In this document: positions 44,136 to 54,885 of the stretch, piece by piece
Position numbering within the stretch: the first letter of the stretch is position 1
Layout: each line of letters starts with the position of its first letter
Assembly (NCBI GenBank): GCA_037176705.1
Contig: CM073895.1
Location: 6,410,551-6,474,550 of the forward strand
Source of the DNA: Molossus alvarezi
Taxonomy: Eukaryota; Chordata; Mammalia; Chiroptera; Molossidae
Direction: 5' to 3'
Length of the DNA stretch: 64,000 nt
Made by a program: the position numbers and the translations under genes
Notes under the pieces: model-generated
Told to the model about the DNA's origin: nothing
Seen by the model: only the letters and a program-made list of their open reading frames with translations
The model's database searches: none

Positions 44136-44889
44136 GGAGCCACCATCCTCCCTTAGTGGCTGGAAGTACCTGGCACGAACCCAGCAGGTCAGCGGGAAGC
44201 CCGGACACTTGATGCTGCTCCCCTGACTCAGAAGACCTCATCCGGTGGTAGATACCACGGGAGGGCCGGGCCTCCTATGGCTGCGGCCTGTCCCTGGAGG
44301 GGCCCAGCTGTGGCTGCCACAGGGGCAAGTAGCTGAGAGGCCAAGGCAGCCTGTCTCTTCCACCCTGAAGACAGCTACAGGGACACAGGGCGCGGACTGG
44401 AACCTGCAGAAGAAAGGGGTCTTTTGATGAAGGGCTTTCCTCACTGACATCAGAGAATCACTTGGGGTGGGGGGTGGGATGACAGTGGACGGGCCAGAGC
44501 GTGTGTGTGTGGCATGTGGGGGTGCTCCAGGGAACCCCCATTTTCAAGGCCTCATCTCTGAATGAGAAAGCCCAACTTGACTTGCTGGGTTGGTGAGGAA
44601 ATCATCCCCAGAGGAAAAACAGCAAATCCATGTTCAGGATGCTGGGCACAGGGGCAGTTACTGAGAAGTGTGTCCTCATGGTGGCGCTGACGGGCATTTT
44701 AGCCAAACAGCCTCACGGTTCTGTTTCTTTTCCTGAAGTCGCTCTTTGGCTTACGCTTCCAATCGACCTTTTTCCTAACTGAGGACAGAGAGGGGTCAAC
44801 TGATTCGTAGGCACTATCTGTCTGTGGATGGACTGGTCGGTGGGTATTTAACACATGTCCATACTTGTATTCTTTCGCTCCCATTTATC
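44136..44889. other. Unique sequence
   Basis: No gene or repeat recognised. Confidence 0.4.
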
Positions 44890-45132
44890 AGACTTTCTTA
44901 CACATGTTATGGGCCGCCACCTGTTTTGCAGACTTGATCTCATTTGGTCCCCCAGCAGCTCTGAAATCCCTAGAATTCTGCCCATTGAGCGGGGATAAAC
45001 TGAGTCTTAGGGAGGCTTCAGTCCCATGTCCCTGTCTACGGTCATACGGCTTGTAAGTGACAGACCTGGGATTTGGACCTGGGCTGAGTCAAAGGCAGGG
45101 CAGGTAGCCTCAGAACACAGAGCCACTGCTTG
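44890..45132 (+). repeat. MIR-type SINE relic
   Basis: CAGACTTGATCTCATTTGGTCC, GGGGATAAACTGAGTCTTAGGGAGG and GGTCATACGGCTTGTAAGTGACAGACCTGGGATTTGGACC are in the MIR order. Confidence 0.75.
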
Positions 45133-46120
45133 ACAGAGCGCGGGCCCCGGGGCACACCCCTCGGTTTTTATGGGAATAAGGGAAACCCCCACCCTCGAGT
45201 CCAGAGAGGTGAGGTTTGCCAGGATCCGTCTGCTGCCTGCAGCGTTCATAAACACCCGTAACTGGTCCCTTGCATTTCTCCAGCCGAGAGAGGCAAACGG
45301 GGCCCAACTGAGGGTGGCCCGTGCCCCTAGCCTAAGGACAAGGGTCCCCCAGCTCAAAGACCCCTGGGAACAGCAGCTCAGCGCAAGGCTCCAGCCCTGG
45401 TTCCCGCACCCCCTGTCCTTACAGGGGAGGCCTGGGCCGGTCAGCCCTGGACTGCTGTCCCCAGGTGCGGCTGGGAGGGGGATGGAGGGCGGCGTCCGGT
45501 GTCAGACAGGGCTAACCCTCCTCTCATTGTCACCCCTCTGACACACCAGTCCTGCCGACCCACACGCTGGGCTATTCAACGAACAGACCAAGGTCACGAT
45601 GCCAGGGAGCGGAGCTGAGGTGTGAGCCTGGGTGGTCGGCCCGAGTCTGCCCTCGGCCCTCCCTGCGTGCTCCCAAGGCCGCGGGACCAGGGCTCTGAGC
45701 CCACCCCCGTCTCTAGGACTTCCAAGTCCCTGGGTTGGCTTCAGATGACTCATTCCCCAGACACCTCGCCCTTTGTCTGAGGTGCATTCCTTCCTGTCGG
45801 CTGACCTCATCGGGGACATCCAGCCCATCCCAGACAGTCTAAGGGTCTGGGACTCCGCCTTCTCCTTCCCCAGGGCTTCCTGGGCCCATCACAAGTTTCC
45901 AGTCCCCTTCCCAGCCATCTTCACACTCCAGCGGGGAGGGGGCACAGCTCCACCGGCCACAGCCCTTCCTTAGCCTCGTGCTCAGTCTCATCCTGTCCCA
46001 GAACCCGGGTCACAGGGACCCTTGAGTGGCTCTTCCCTGGACAAAGAAGGACAGCTCTAAGAGAGGTCTAGACCCCCACCAGAGGCAGAGGCAGTGCACA
46101 ACATCTCTCTCCTTAAATTA
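45133..46120. other. Unique sequence
   Basis: No gene or repeat recognised; GC-rich without an island. Confidence 0.4.
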
Positions 46121-46136
46121 AAAATTACATTCTGCC

Positions 46137-46307
46137 ACCCTGGCCGGAGAGCTCAGCTGGTTAGTGTCGCCCCAGTATGCCAAGGTTGCAGGTTCAATCC
46201 CCAGTCAGGGCACATACAGAAATCAACCAATGAATGCATAAATAAGTGGAACAACAAACCAATATTTCTCTCTCTCTCTCTCTTTAAAGTCAATAAATAC
46301 AGTTTTT
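46137..46307 (+). repeat. Short tRNA-derived SINE, third type
   Basis: Head CCCTGGCCGGAGAGCTCAGCTGG and B-box GGTTCAATCCC, followed by CAGGGCACATACAGAAATCAACCAATGAATGC, a short CT run and TTTAAAGTCAATAAA. It lacks the long VES body. aaaa(t/g)ttacattctgcc flanks it at about 46120 and 46307. Confidence 0.88.
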
Positions 46308-46424
46308 AAAAGTTACATTCTGCCTTACCAGGTGCTACCCCACAACATACACGGTAATATATATGCTATAATAGTGATAGTATATGTCTCATTATACATA
46401 TATAACCTGTTACTCCAGGTGGAT

Positions 46425-46605
46425 GGCTCTTAACCTTTTTTGGGTCACGTAATCCTTTGCGAATCTCACGAAAGCTATTAACCCTTTCCTTCAAAACAAA
46501 ACAAAACCCAACAACTCACATCTCACAAAATTTTTACTCACAATTTCAAAAGATTCCTTGACTGCCTCCTCCCAACAAATGTAAAAGGTTAAAAACTGTG
46601 TGGTG
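46425..46605 (+). repeat. Possible hAT (Charlie/MER-type) remnant
   Basis: GGCTCTTAACCTTTTTTGGGTCACG and GGTTAAAAACTGTGTGG at the ends resemble the inverted ends of old Charlie elements (CAGTGGTTCTCAACC type). The interior is worn. Confidence 0.5.
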
Positions 46606-46607
46606 TT

Positions 46608-46800
46608 GCCCGGCCGGTGTGGCTCACTGGTTGAGCATCGACCCGTGCACCAAGAGGTCGCCGGTTCGATTCCTGGTCAGGGCGCATGCCCAGGTCGTGG
46701 GCCTGATCCCCAGTGGGGGGCATGCAGGAGACGGCCAATCAATGTTCTCTCTCTCTCCCTCTCCCTTCCTCTCTCTCTCTAAAATCAATAAAGAAAAATA
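46608..46800 (+). repeat. tRNA-derived SINE (GGTGTGGCTCA head subfamily)
   Basis: Perfect B-box GGTTCGATTCC at 46663-46673 and clean body; (c/a)tgtgt(g/a)gtg(t/c)tg flanks it on both sides. It appears young. Confidence 0.92.
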
Positions 46801-46814
46801 AATGTGTAGTGCTG

Positions 46815-46992
46815 TCAGTAGACCTGTCTGGGATGGTGGGAAAGTTCCATGCCTCTGTTGTCCACCACGGTGGCCACTAGCCACATGTAACTATTGGAAT
46901 GTATTAAGTAAATAAAATTTAAAATTCAGTTCCTTCCCCACTGCATCGACACATGTGGCTAGTGGCTCCTGGATTGGACAGCGCTGCTCTAA
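46815..46992 (+). mobile_element. MER5A-like hAT relic
   Basis: GGTGGCCACTAGCCACATGTAACTATTGG at the left and ACATGTGGCTAGTGGCTCCTGGATTGGACAGCGCTGCTCTAAA at the right match MER5A-type elements; the AT-rich centre is shortened. Confidence 0.75.
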
Positions 46993-47689
46993 AGTCTGTC
47001 CTGAGAAGCCAGAGCATCAGAAAACAGCGAACCTGGGCGCTTCACCTGTTGGCTGGCAGCCACCGGTTCACGTTGAGGGGCCTCCGAGAAAGAGCCCTGA
47101 GCACAGCTCCCCATGCACGATGCTCACTCTGAGCCAGTGCTTAGCACGGGAAGCATAATAGACACTGAGAGGTGTCTCCATGACAACCTACTGTGGGTGT
47201 CCGGGATCCCCAAATGCAACATGGTAAAGAGCCTCTTCTTTGGTTACCAACTTGTCCTTTAAGTTACGAGAGAGCCGAAGGCCTTTCCATTTCAGCTGGC
47301 CAATGTGCTCTGATGATAATGCCACAGTCTGAGTACGAGCCCAAGGGTGGTGTTTGAAAGGCAGTCGTGTGACTGAGTTTGGGCACAAGATTTTGAAAGG
47401 TCTGATGGGTCACTGGTGCTGGGCAGCCCAGGGCTGAATGCCTGGCAGCTCCCAATGGGACCAGAACTCGATCTGGTTGGCCCTGCAGACTAATGGCCTG
47501 GAGGCTGTCTCTCTGCCATCACGGAAGACGAGAACAGGCCCCTGGCCCTGTGGCTGCACCTGCTGAGACCTGTGGCAGAAGGGATGGGCCTCCCCTGCAC
47601 CTGGGAGGTCTTCAGAACCCGGAGGCTGCTTGGCCAGCGCCCACCCACTTAGCTGCCAGAGCCAAGCCTTCCTTACCTGCCAGGTCTAA
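46993..47689. other. Unique sequence
   Basis: No gene or repeat recognised. Confidence 0.4.
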
Positions 47690-48870
47690 GCTTGCCTTTG
47701 GTCTACTCCTCTGTCAAGGTCATTGACGACCTCCATGTTGCTAAAGTCAATGGTCGATTCCAAGTTCCCATTTCGCTTGGCCCATCAGCATCATTTAACG
47801 CAGCTGGTCCCTCCTTGATTTTTTAAGCTCTTTTTTTCCTCTCCATTTCGATTTTTGGATACTACTTTCTCTTGGTTCTTGCCTACTTCACCGACCTCTC
47901 CCTCTCAGTCTCCTCTGTGGGTTCCCCCCCTCCGCTCCCACTCTTTTTGTGTTGGAGGACCCCAGGGGTCAGTCCGCCACATTCCCTCCCTGGGTGATCC
48001 CACCCGGCCCCACGGCTTGTCGGTCATCTGTGCACTGAGGATGCCCAAGCTGACACCTGCAGCCACAGCCTCTCCGCCGACCCCCAGACTCTGCCAGCCA
48101 ACCAAAGGCTCATGAAAGTAACAGGAATCTGAAAATGTAATATATCCCCCACTCGAGTCCTGATTGTACCCCGACTCCCCAGACTGCCCTTCTGAAGTCT
48201 CCCCCATCTCCACACATGGTAACCCCATCCTTCCAGCATGCTGGCAAGATCCTCACAGGCCATTCTTGACCCCTGGCTCCACCTTCAAAATCCAGCCAAA
48301 ATCCAGACCCTTCTCTGCTTTTTCATCACGTTCATTACTTCCGCTCACTCTCATCCAAGCCGCTATCATTCTCTCCCCGGAGATTTCCGTGGCCTCCTAA
48401 CTGCTTCTACTTGGACCTCACTCCCCGAAGTCTGTCCTCAACACAGCACCCAGGAGCGATCTATTTATAATGCGTCTTAGCCCGGCCGGTGTGGCTCAGT
48501 GGTTGAGCATCAACCCTGCACCAAGAGGTCACCAGTTCGATTCCTGATCAGGGCGCATGCTCAGGTGGTGGGCCCGATCCCCAGTGGGGGGCAGGCAGGA
48601 GGCGGCCAGTCGATGTTCTTTCTCATTGATGTTTATATCTCTCTCTCTCCCTCTCCCTTCCTCTCTCTCTCTAAAATCTATAAAGAAAAAAAAATTCTAG
48701 AATGATCACATCGCTCCTCACTCAAACCTCTCCAGCAGCTCCTCGCTCCATTCAGAGACAAAGCCAAAGGCCCTTCTGTAACCTAAAAAGCTCAGATGAA
48801 CCAGCCCCCTACTGGCTCTTGACCTCATTCTAGGCTGCTCTCTCTCGCTTACTCCGTCCCAGCCACACTA
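47690..48870 (+). mobile_element. L2 LINE, ORF2 end and 3' part, split by a SINE
   Basis: GTCAAGGTCATTGACGACCTCCATGTTGCTAAAGTCAATGG is typical of the L2 ORF2 region. It is followed by CTCAGTCTCCTCTGTGGG, CCTCAACACAGCACCCAGGAG and, after the SINE, AGACAAAGCCAAAGGCCC and GTCCCAGCCACACTAGC. This is the longest L2 here; frameshifts and stops make it non-functional. Confidence 0.8.
48480..48695 (+). repeat. tRNA-derived SINE inserted in L2
   Basis: Same subfamily as 46608-46800 (GCCCGGCCGGTGTGGCTCAGTGG). One base is missing in the anticodon-loop region (AACCCTGCACC). Confidence 0.92.
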
Positions 48871-49604
48871 GCTTCCTCGCTGCAGGAGGTTCTTCCCGCT
48901 CCCTGGGAACCAGTCACCGTCCTTCGTCACCACCATCACCATCACCAATGGGCCGAGAGAACCAGAGGCTGTAACCAAGACGCGCTTTTCCATCCTGGGC
49001 CCCCAGGGAGGCATCGAAGGGAACAGTACTAGAGAAACCCCTGGGCTCGTAGTCACCACCAATACTCATTCTTACAGCCAAAGGGCCCTGGAGGGGAAAA
49101 TGACAATTCTCTCCTAATTCAGAAAATACTAACATAAGCACATTATTTCTGATAACCACATCATTCTACGGATTCATCAGAAAGTAAAAAAAAAAACAAG
49201 GAACAGTAACCCCACGCCGGTAGGAATTGTGGATTGTTCTATAGGAGGGAGAGTCGTCCACTGAAGGGTGAGTTGAAGGCAATTCCACATCTGGGCTCGG
49301 AGACCACAGAGTGGGGGGTGCCATGGAAATGCCAAGGACAGGTGGGGTCCTGATGAAAAGGGCAGATGTTGGAGACACAGCCATCGGAGGAATGGGCACC
49401 CATCTGCAGTTCAGGACAGGACAGGTCAGCAGAGAGACGGAAAGAAAGGCGCCCAGGTCCTAGCTATGTGGACAGTCCCAGCTGTGGACCACCGGGGTGA
49501 GTTCCATGAATGACGCCGGTCCTCGTCCTAGTGGAACCCCTTCTTCTCTAACCAGCCACACCCACACTTGTCCTTTGCCTTTTGGGCAGACACGACCCAG
49601 TGAT

Positions 49605-49676
49605 CTATTTATAGTCATCGCCCCTTTCGCTGCAGTTAGCCACAGACCAGCATCGCCCAGATCTTTCTATAAATAG
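49605..49676. promoter_or_regulatory. Paired MEF2-type motifs
   Basis: CTATTTATAG at 49605-49614 and its exact reverse complement CTATAAATAG at 49667-49676 both fit YTAWWWWTAR. An E-box CAGCTG lies at 49479-49484. Such clusters occur in muscle and neuronal enhancers; function here is inferred only. Confidence 0.4.
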
Positions 49677-50582
49677 GAAGGACGCTCAGCACAGCCCTCA
49701 GAAAACTGTACTAGCCGCGTGCGGATCCCCAGCCGGGAGCAATAAAGGTCACTCACGGGTCTTCGTTGCCGGAGCTGTGTCCCTTCCACGTGCCTGAAGG
49801 AGCGGCGTGGAGAGCAGTCGCGTGCGGCCTGTGGAGCCCTAGACAAGCAAGGAAGCAACGCAGTTAGGAAAACAAAGCCACCCGCAGGGCCAGCTGAGAG
49901 ATGACCTGTGGGCACCTGGCAGGTCTGCCCAGGTGTCCCTCGCCAGCCTCCTCTCCCAAGGGGGAGCTTGCCGGTGGGAACCTCTCCTTTGAGTTAAGGC
50001 ACTGCAGCCCCGGGAAGTGCCAGGGAGGGCCTGTGACTTCCAGAGGCCCATGGACACTGGCACCCCAAACAGAATTTGTGAACTTGGAAGGGAGGAGAGA
50101 GAGAGAGACAGGTAGACCCACAAACGTGGCGCGCGGGCCACCAGGCTGAGCAGAAGGGTTGCGTCCAGGTGACCTGGGTCCCCTCGAGCCTGGGGTAACC
50201 TGGGAAGTGAACACAGTGGGGGGACATCAAAGACGAGCTTGGCGCAGTTCACAGTTTTATCGATTCGACCTTATCCTTCCTGTTTGGAAGAAAACCCAAA
50301 TTTGTACTTTTTCTACGAAACCACATGCCTGGCCCACCGCTGTGCAAAGAAGTACATCTGTGACCGAGAAGGAAGCCTGATACCTCTGAGACCTGGCACA
50401 GACTATTGACAACATTTGGGCTGGAGGGCAAGGTGACCTTCAGACCGCAAGGGGCAATCAATGCCTTGTGTGTGGCAGGGCCTTTCAGAGGACACGAGAC
50501 ACCCGGGCCCCTGCCGTACCTTAGGGGACCTGGGCACTCCGTTTACAAAATGAAGAAATGTCTATGGTTTAGAAAAAAAACT

Positions 50583-50627
50583 GAACACACCCACACATAC
50601 ACACCCACACACACACACACACACATC
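50583..50627. repeat. CA-rich microsatellite
   Basis: ACACACCC-type units leading into about nine clean CA units. Confidence 0.9.
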
Positions 50628-53600
50628 CCCAAGACAAAATAATTGGGCTGTTGACTAGACAAAGATACAAAAATCTGAAGGCCCTTTTTGAATACGAAGC
50701 TCCAGCCGAATGGCCCACCCCCAACCAATCAACATTGACGCCAGGTACCCCAAGAAAGCAAGTGACGGGCACTGCCCCCGGGTACGGCAGTAGGAACCTG
50801 AGGCCGGGCCTGGACGGATCCCCACGCCATGCTTCTAAACTCAACCGAGCTCACAAACGCCGCGCGTCCACTCTGCACCAGGACTTGGTTCAAGGAGGAA
50901 GGAGGAAAAGGCAGAACCGGAACCATCAGCCGTGCCACTGAGAAGTGACCCCGTCCCTTCTGTTGAGCTGTAGGGGCTGGGACCACACCTTATACGGTCT
51001 GTACCTACTCACAGCCCGATGCTCACGTCAGTGGGTGCACGGTAAGTACTTGTTGGGTTGAACCGAATTATCAAGAATTCTTGGGGAGGGGTAATAATTT
51101 TATACCACCAGAGTCAAAAAACAATGTGTTGCCTTGGGTCCCGTTTGAGAGCCCTGGCCAAGTTTCCGGGTTGACGTGCTCCACCTTGGTCATGTCCGTC
51201 GTGACCAAGGAGCCCGGCAGTGGCCCTGCTCCGCGGCTGTTACGTCCGCAGCCTCTGCTGGGCACACGTGACCAAGAACAACAGGGCCTGAACTGGAGAG
51301 CGCAGAAGTTACCAGCTGGGGAAGATCACGCAACCTAGAACCCAAACTTTACCGAAGAGAAGAGAGCTAACCTCACGATATAGGAAGATGGGCTGTCTTC
51401 TAGCTCATCACAGTAACTCACTTCCAAGGAGCCGAAGGTCATGAGGATACAGCATGTTAGTCTCAAGGGTTTTCAGATTGGTCCTCCTCATGACACCAAA
51501 CCAGCGTTAAACAAGTGAAAGCCTTCAGCAGGATGGAGGGAACCCACAAAAATGAACTGGGACACTGGAAACCCCCAAACAAGGACAGAAAGACAGATCG
51601 TCAAGGGAGAGGCAGGTGGGAAAAGAATGAGATCAAATCCCGTGGCTGGCCCACGTGGACTCGTGGCTGGATTTACCACTGTTGTTCTGTAACATTTCCC
51701 AAGCCAGGGGAGGGCACAGGCTGGACCTGAATCCCACAGGCAGCCTAAAGATCCTGCAAATGGACCAGAGTGCTCAGTGGGGCGTTGCGGGTGGGTTGTC
51801 TCCTCTGTCCTTTGCCACCCCATTCAAAGGATGGTCAGCCTCCCTGGGAATGCTGTTACATGCCTCAGACAACAGCTGTGTGAACCGTTAACCCAGCCTC
51901 CTCAGAAATGAGAACAGCGGTGAAAACCACAGCACCCCTCTGCGGCCAGGAGCAAGCCCCGTGAAATGTGCAATGACTTAGGAGATGACACAGATCCTGG
52001 ACGGCAGGGAAGTTGCTCAGTCCACTTTCTGATTTTTGTTAGTCAAAACAAAATCCTGAAAACCCCTTCTGCCTGCACCCGTTGGATCGTATAAAACTGA
52101 ACACCCCGTCCTGAAAACCTCCGCCGACGCGGCCGGATTGCCTTCCCGCGTCCTCAGGAGCCCTCTGCTGGAGGACGCCTGCATTGCAACACTGATAACT
52201 TGAACGGAGCTGCCAGACTCAAGTGGCCCCAATTTTCCAGAAGTGGAAAGAGGAGGAACTATAAAAGCCCCATGGTTTCTCTCCCCGGCACTTTGCCCAG
52301 CGAGAGTTGTAAACCGGGGGTGCTGCCGACCTGCACAGCCAGCCTCTGGTTCCCAGAGCAGCACAGCCAGTAAGTTCTGCCCATGGTCTGTGACACCCCC
52401 AGGTCCCCATTTTCCTTACCTTGTTCTCTTTTGCCTGAGTCAGGCTGCCTGATGGGTCCAGTGCCGCTGACTTCATCCTTGTCTCGCGTGCCAGGTGGGA
52501 ACATGTCCCAGGGACTCCCTGGTCTTCCCTGAGCGTCCCATATCCTGGGGCAAAGCGGCTGATCTCTGGGCTTGGGGCTTGGACCAGATGATTCCCAAGT
52601 ACCTTTCGTTCATGAGGCTAAAATTCACGTGCATAAGAGGAAAGACAGGTTCTGTTCCTTACTCAGACCTGCAGAGAATGAGGATAGCTGAGGAACTGCT
52701 GACTTGGCGTTGTGGGAAAAGCCGAAACAGTCAGTGGGGAAGCGCCACGGGGCCGGATCTGGCCCTGGCGCCCTGGGATCCCAGCAGCACCTCGGAACCT
52801 TTTCCTGCTGTCCCCCACCTGCATCCCTGGTAGCCCCTGTCTCCAGGGTTCTGGGTGCTGCCACCTTCCCAGGTGAGCACCACCAGTGTCCCGTCTCCGG
52901 CTGAAAACCAGGCCTGCCCTCTGTTCTCCGGGCCCTCCCTTTTCCTTAGACCTCTGTCCTCCGGGGCTGGCCAGTTGGCTCTGCCTGGAGGGTGCAGCCA
53001 GTCCTCTGGAGAGCAGCCTGTCCCCGTGTCCTTGGCAGGAAGTCTGGCAACTGCAGTGCTGTGACTGTCCCAGGCTGAGCAAGAGGGCTCCTGGGGCAGT
53101 CTGGGGCAGCCACAGGCCTGGACAGGCCCCCAAAGCTGATGACATCAGCTCAGAGCAGGATCCGCAGTCCCCACGATCCCTGCCATCTCTGCCCCATCTC
53201 CAGCCTCCCTCCCAGAGCAATGCAGGCTCCAAGGGCAGCCTCCAAGGTGGAGACACTCAAGCGAGTGATGGGGAGAAGCACCCCAGTGCCGAGGCTCTTC
53301 CCGCAGGAGGCGGGGGTCCAGGACAGGGAGAGGCATCCGTCTCTGAACTGTCTGACAACCGTGAACAGCCCCAGAAGAGCAGGCTCATGTGCACAGCGTG
53401 ACATCACTTCCCATCTTGTCAGGAGACAAGGCTTTTGCCAGGAACAGGCCCCCGGGGACAAGTCGGGCAGCATTTTCATGACGCTGGCATAAATGAAGGC
53501 CTGCACCAAAGGCTGCTATTCTGGGCAGACGGTGCTGTCTGGATGCCCTGGGAAATGCCCTCTCTGTCCCCAGGCCCCCGGCTCCTGCCACTTAAGGCCC

Positions 53601-54691
53601 TCACACCATCCGGGAGGGTTGGCAGCTACAGGACCCCACCCACATTTGCTGGCTCCCGCTTTCCTCTGCAGGGACTCCCTCCACGTCCAACTTGAACCTT
53701 CTGCAACCATCTCCATGACCCGGAGGAAAACCTTCCTCTTACCGCCTCAATAGTGCGTTTCCAGGCTGTCCCAGAAATCCTGAGGGGGGCCTTAGAGAAT
53801 GGGGTCCGAGAAGGCCCCTTTGCCCTCGCCCCAGAGGATGCCTGAGCTGGGAGTCCCTTCCTTACCCGCCAACTGGAAAGGCAGCTTCACTTTGCAAACT
53901 GGCCTCCACGATCCGAAGGAGAGCCGAAGCCAGGCCCGGGACACAGCTGCCCTCGGCTCATCTCACAGCCTTCGCCTGCTAGGGTGCTGCACAGCCCGCT
54001 CCTCTGTGGAGGTTTGCAAACACCGTGCCCCACACTGGGTGGGAGCTCGGCTCTGAAGCGCCTGTGCAAACGGATGCACGGAGCCGGCTGGTACAGAGCC
54101 CCGTTCGTCATCCTTCCCACGGGGAAGGCTGCCTCCGGTCCCGGTCCTCAACTCCGATGGAGTCGAGTCGTGAAGAAAGGTTGTATAAATAAAACTAGAG
54201 GCTCACTCCCTGCACCAATCAGGCACTGAGTCCTGTCTCGGGCTGGCTGTGCGCAGCCGCCAGGAGGTGGCCGTCGGGACGAGCAGCAGAGGCGCCAGCC
54301 CGGAGCAGTGGTGCAGGGCCTCTGCACTGCCCGCTGCTGCAGCCGGGGCAGCCGGCCGGGGTGGGGGAGGGCCTGCAGCAGCTTGGGTTCCCACTGCCCC
54401 TGCGCAAGGAGACCTGGAGAACCAGCAGCAAGGGATCAGCTGGCCAGGGCTGGGGCAGAGGAGGGAGCTGGAGGAGCCCTGAGTCAGCATTGGTGCATTG
54501 CCAGGCGCCCCGAGCCTCAGACCAAAACATACAACCCCTGTCCAGCATGCGCCACAGGCACACCCCTCACCCAACGCAGGGCCCAGCGCCAGCCTTGTAT
54601 CCCACTCAACCTTTCCCGGGTGATAATGCACCTTGCTCTGAGTCCTCTGGGGAATGGAGAGATAGGGAATTCTTTTTAAAACCAGCTCAGA

Positions 54692-54885
54692 GCCCGGCTG
54701 GTGTGGCTCAGTGGTTGAGCGTGGACCCATGCACCAAGAGGTTGCCGGTTTGATTCCTGGTCAGGACACATGCCCAGGTTGTGGGCCCGGTCCCCAGTGG
54801 GGGGCATGCAGGAGGTGGCCGATCGATGTTCCTATCTCTCTCCCTTTCTCTCTCTCTCTAAAATCAATAAAGAAAAAAAACAAAT
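54692..54885 (+). repeat. tRNA-derived SINE (GGTGTGGCTCAG head subfamily)
   Basis: aaa(a)cagctcaga-type duplication at about 54680-54691 and 54888-54900. The body GTGGGCCCGGTCCCCAGTGGGGGG is intact. Confidence 0.92.

Larger units (their letters stand above)
48871..54690. other. Long stretch of mostly unique sequence
   Basis: Almost free of young repeats, unlike the rest of the window. It contains the MEF2-type motif pair (49605-49676) and a CA-rich tract (50583-50627). Open frames reach 197 codons (52663-53256, minus) but I recognise no domain, no clear exon structure and no CpG island. It could hold lncRNA exons. Confidence 0.4.
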
